A stretch of DNA of 7,337 nucleotides, from NCBI GenBank assembly GCA_013813905.1, contig JACCQX010000032.1:1-7337 (forward strand), given 5' to 3'. This DNA is from Chloroflexota bacterium (lineage in GTDB: Bacteria; Chloroflexota; Limnocylindria; Limnocylindrales; CSP1-4). Positions 6,281 through 7,337 of the stretch are shown in pieces. The stretch's first letter is position 1; every line of letters begins with the position of its first letter. A model generated the notes under the pieces. It had not been told where the DNA came from. It saw only the letters and a list, made by a program, of their open reading frames with translations, and made no database searches. The position numbers were made by a program, and so were the translations under genes.

Positions 6281-7337
6281 ATGCGCGTGCTCATCACCGG
6301 AGGAACCGTGGTCAACGCCGACGGTTCAGCGCTGGCCGACGTGCTGGTGGACGGCGAGACGATCTCCGCAGTCGGGCGCGACCTGGCTGGCGGACTGGGC
6401 TCGGAGGGAAGAGTCGACCGGACCATCGATGCCACCGGCAAGCTGGTGATCCCGGGGGGGATCGACGTGCACACGCACATGGAGCTGCCCTTCGGGGGGA
6501 CCTTCGCCAAGGATACCTTCGAGAGTGGGACGCGGGCGGCCGCCTTCGGGGGCACCACGTCGATCATCGACTTCGCCGTCCAGTCGCGGGGAGCGTCGCT
6601 GCGCGAGGGCCTGGATGCCTGGCACGCCAAGGCTGAAGGCAATGCCTGCGTCGACTACGGCTTCCACATGATCATGAGCGACGTCAACGACCAGACGCTT
6701 GCGGAGATGGACCAGCTGGTCGATGAGGGCGTCACCGATTTCAAGCTCTTCACGGCCTACCCCGGCGTCTTCTACAGCGACGACGGGCAGATCTTCCGGG
6801 CCATGCAGCAGAGCGGCAAGAACGGCGCGCTGATCATGATGCACGCGGAGAACGGGCTGGCCATCGACGTGGTGGCCGCGCAGGCCATCGAGGCAGGAAA
6901 CACCGATCCCTACTACCACGGCGTGGTGCGCTACCCCATCTTCGAGGGCGAGGCCACCAACCGCGTGATCCGCCTGGCGGAAGCCGCGGGCGTGCCGGTG
7001 TACATCGTCCATCTCTCAGCGCGCGACGCGCTGGACGAGGTTCGCGCCGCCCGCGAACGCGGCGCCATGGCCTTCGCGGAGACGTGCCCGCAGTATCTTT
7101 TCCTCTCCCTGGAAGACATGGGCAACGGCTTCGAGGGTGCCAAGTTCGTCTGCTCTCCGCCATTGCGTCCGGCCGACCACCAGGAGGACCTGTGGGCGGG
7201 ACTGGTGAAGGACGACCTTCAGGCCGTCTCCACCGACCATTGCCCCTTCGACTTCGAAGGCCAGAAGGACCTGGGTCGCGGGGACTTCCGCAAGGTGCCC
7301 AACGGGCTGCCCGGGGTCGAGGATCGCGTCGACCTGC
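6281..7337 (+). CDS. hydA: D-hydantoinase / dihydropyrimidinase, 3' end outside the window
   Basis: Cyclic-amide hydrolase of the amidohydrolase superfamily. It opens the ring of dihydropyrimidines (reductive pyrimidine catabolism) or 5-substituted hydantoins, using a binuclear metal centre. 352 codons are present, and family members are usually about 450-480 aa, so roughly the last quarter is missing. The N-terminal part carries the small beta domain (GGTVVNADG, 7-15). Metal ligands are all visible: H64 and H66 in DVHTHMELPFGG, carboxylated K155 in DFKLFTAYPG, H188 in HAENG, H244 in HLSARDAL, and D319 in STDHCPF. Y160 matches the catalytic tyrosine; S293 (CSPPLR) and N341 (NGLPG) match the residues that hold the substrate backbone. 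The enzyme should be active and cytoplasmic. The ATG at 6281 is supported by the AGGAGG site. It is transcribed away from the LAL regulator. Dihydropyrimidinase and D-hydantoinase cannot be told apart from this sequence; genes downstream would help. Confidence 0.95.
   Translation, partial: MRVLITGGTVVNADGSALADVLVDGETISAVGRDLAGGLGSEGRVDRTIDATGKLVIPGGIDVHTHMELPFGGTFAKDTFESGTRAAAFGGTTSIIDFAVQSRGASLREGLDAWHAKAEGNACVDYGFHMIMSDVNDQTLAEMDQLVDEGVTDFKLFTAYPGVFYSDDGQIFRAMQQSGKNGALIMMHAENGLAIDVVAAQAIEAGNTDPYYHGVVRYPIFEGEATNRVIRLAEAAGVPVYIVHLSARDALDEVRAARERGAMAFAETCPQYLFLSLEDMGNGFEGAKFVCSPPLRPADHQEDLWAGLVKDDLQAVSTDHCPFDFEGQKDLGRGDFRKVPNGLPGVEDRVDL

Noticed and set aside
6326..7012. Minus-strand open frame (228 codons) opposite the hydantoinase gene
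   Set aside because: The plus strand carries all hydantoinase metal-ligand motifs. The antisense translation is a His/Val/Asp-rich shadow with no domain and no clear ribosome site.

Overview
The window is GC-rich DNA with strong G/C preference at third codon positions, and it is densely coded. It holds four real genes: three in a row on the minus strand and one divergent on the plus strand that runs off the right edge. A secreted, disulfide-rich thermolysin-type protease, a LAL-type (large ATP-binding LuxR) regulator and a D-hydantoinase/dihydropyrimidinase fit a high-GC bacterium of the Actinomycetota or a soil/freshwater Chloroflexota lineage. The sequence does not settle which, and there is no rRNA, tRNA or other marker gene.

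Left part (minus strand, read from right to left): a 959-residue LAL regulator (6060 to 3181, GTG start) with an N-terminal P-loop ATPase, a helical repeat middle and a C-terminal LuxR helix-turn-helix; a small unrecognised 113-residue protein (3113 to 2772, GTG start); and a 901-residue exported M4 metalloprotease (2757 to 52) with signal peptide, FTP/PepSY-type propeptide, a complete HExxH...E zinc site, a jelly-roll domain and a C-terminal beta domain. The gaps are 67 and 14 nt and no terminator is visible between the genes, so they are probably one transcript. A perfect-stem hairpin at the extreme left edge lies just past the protease stop codon and may end it.

Right part (plus strand): a 220-bp divergent intergenic region (6061-6280) carries a 9-bp direct repeat and short palindromes, possible operator material. 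It is followed by a D-hydantoinase/dihydropyrimidinase gene with a strong Shine-Dalgarno site, cut by the window edge after 352 codons with all metal ligands present.

Working picture: the regulator, small protein and protease look like one unit in which an ATP-dependent transcription factor is co-expressed with an extracellular peptidase. The hydantoinase begins a separate unit, probably pyrimidine or hydantoin breakdown, with the shared intergenic region as the likely control point. The least explained element is the small protein between regulator and protease. No mobile element, CRISPR array, phage gene or RNA gene was found.
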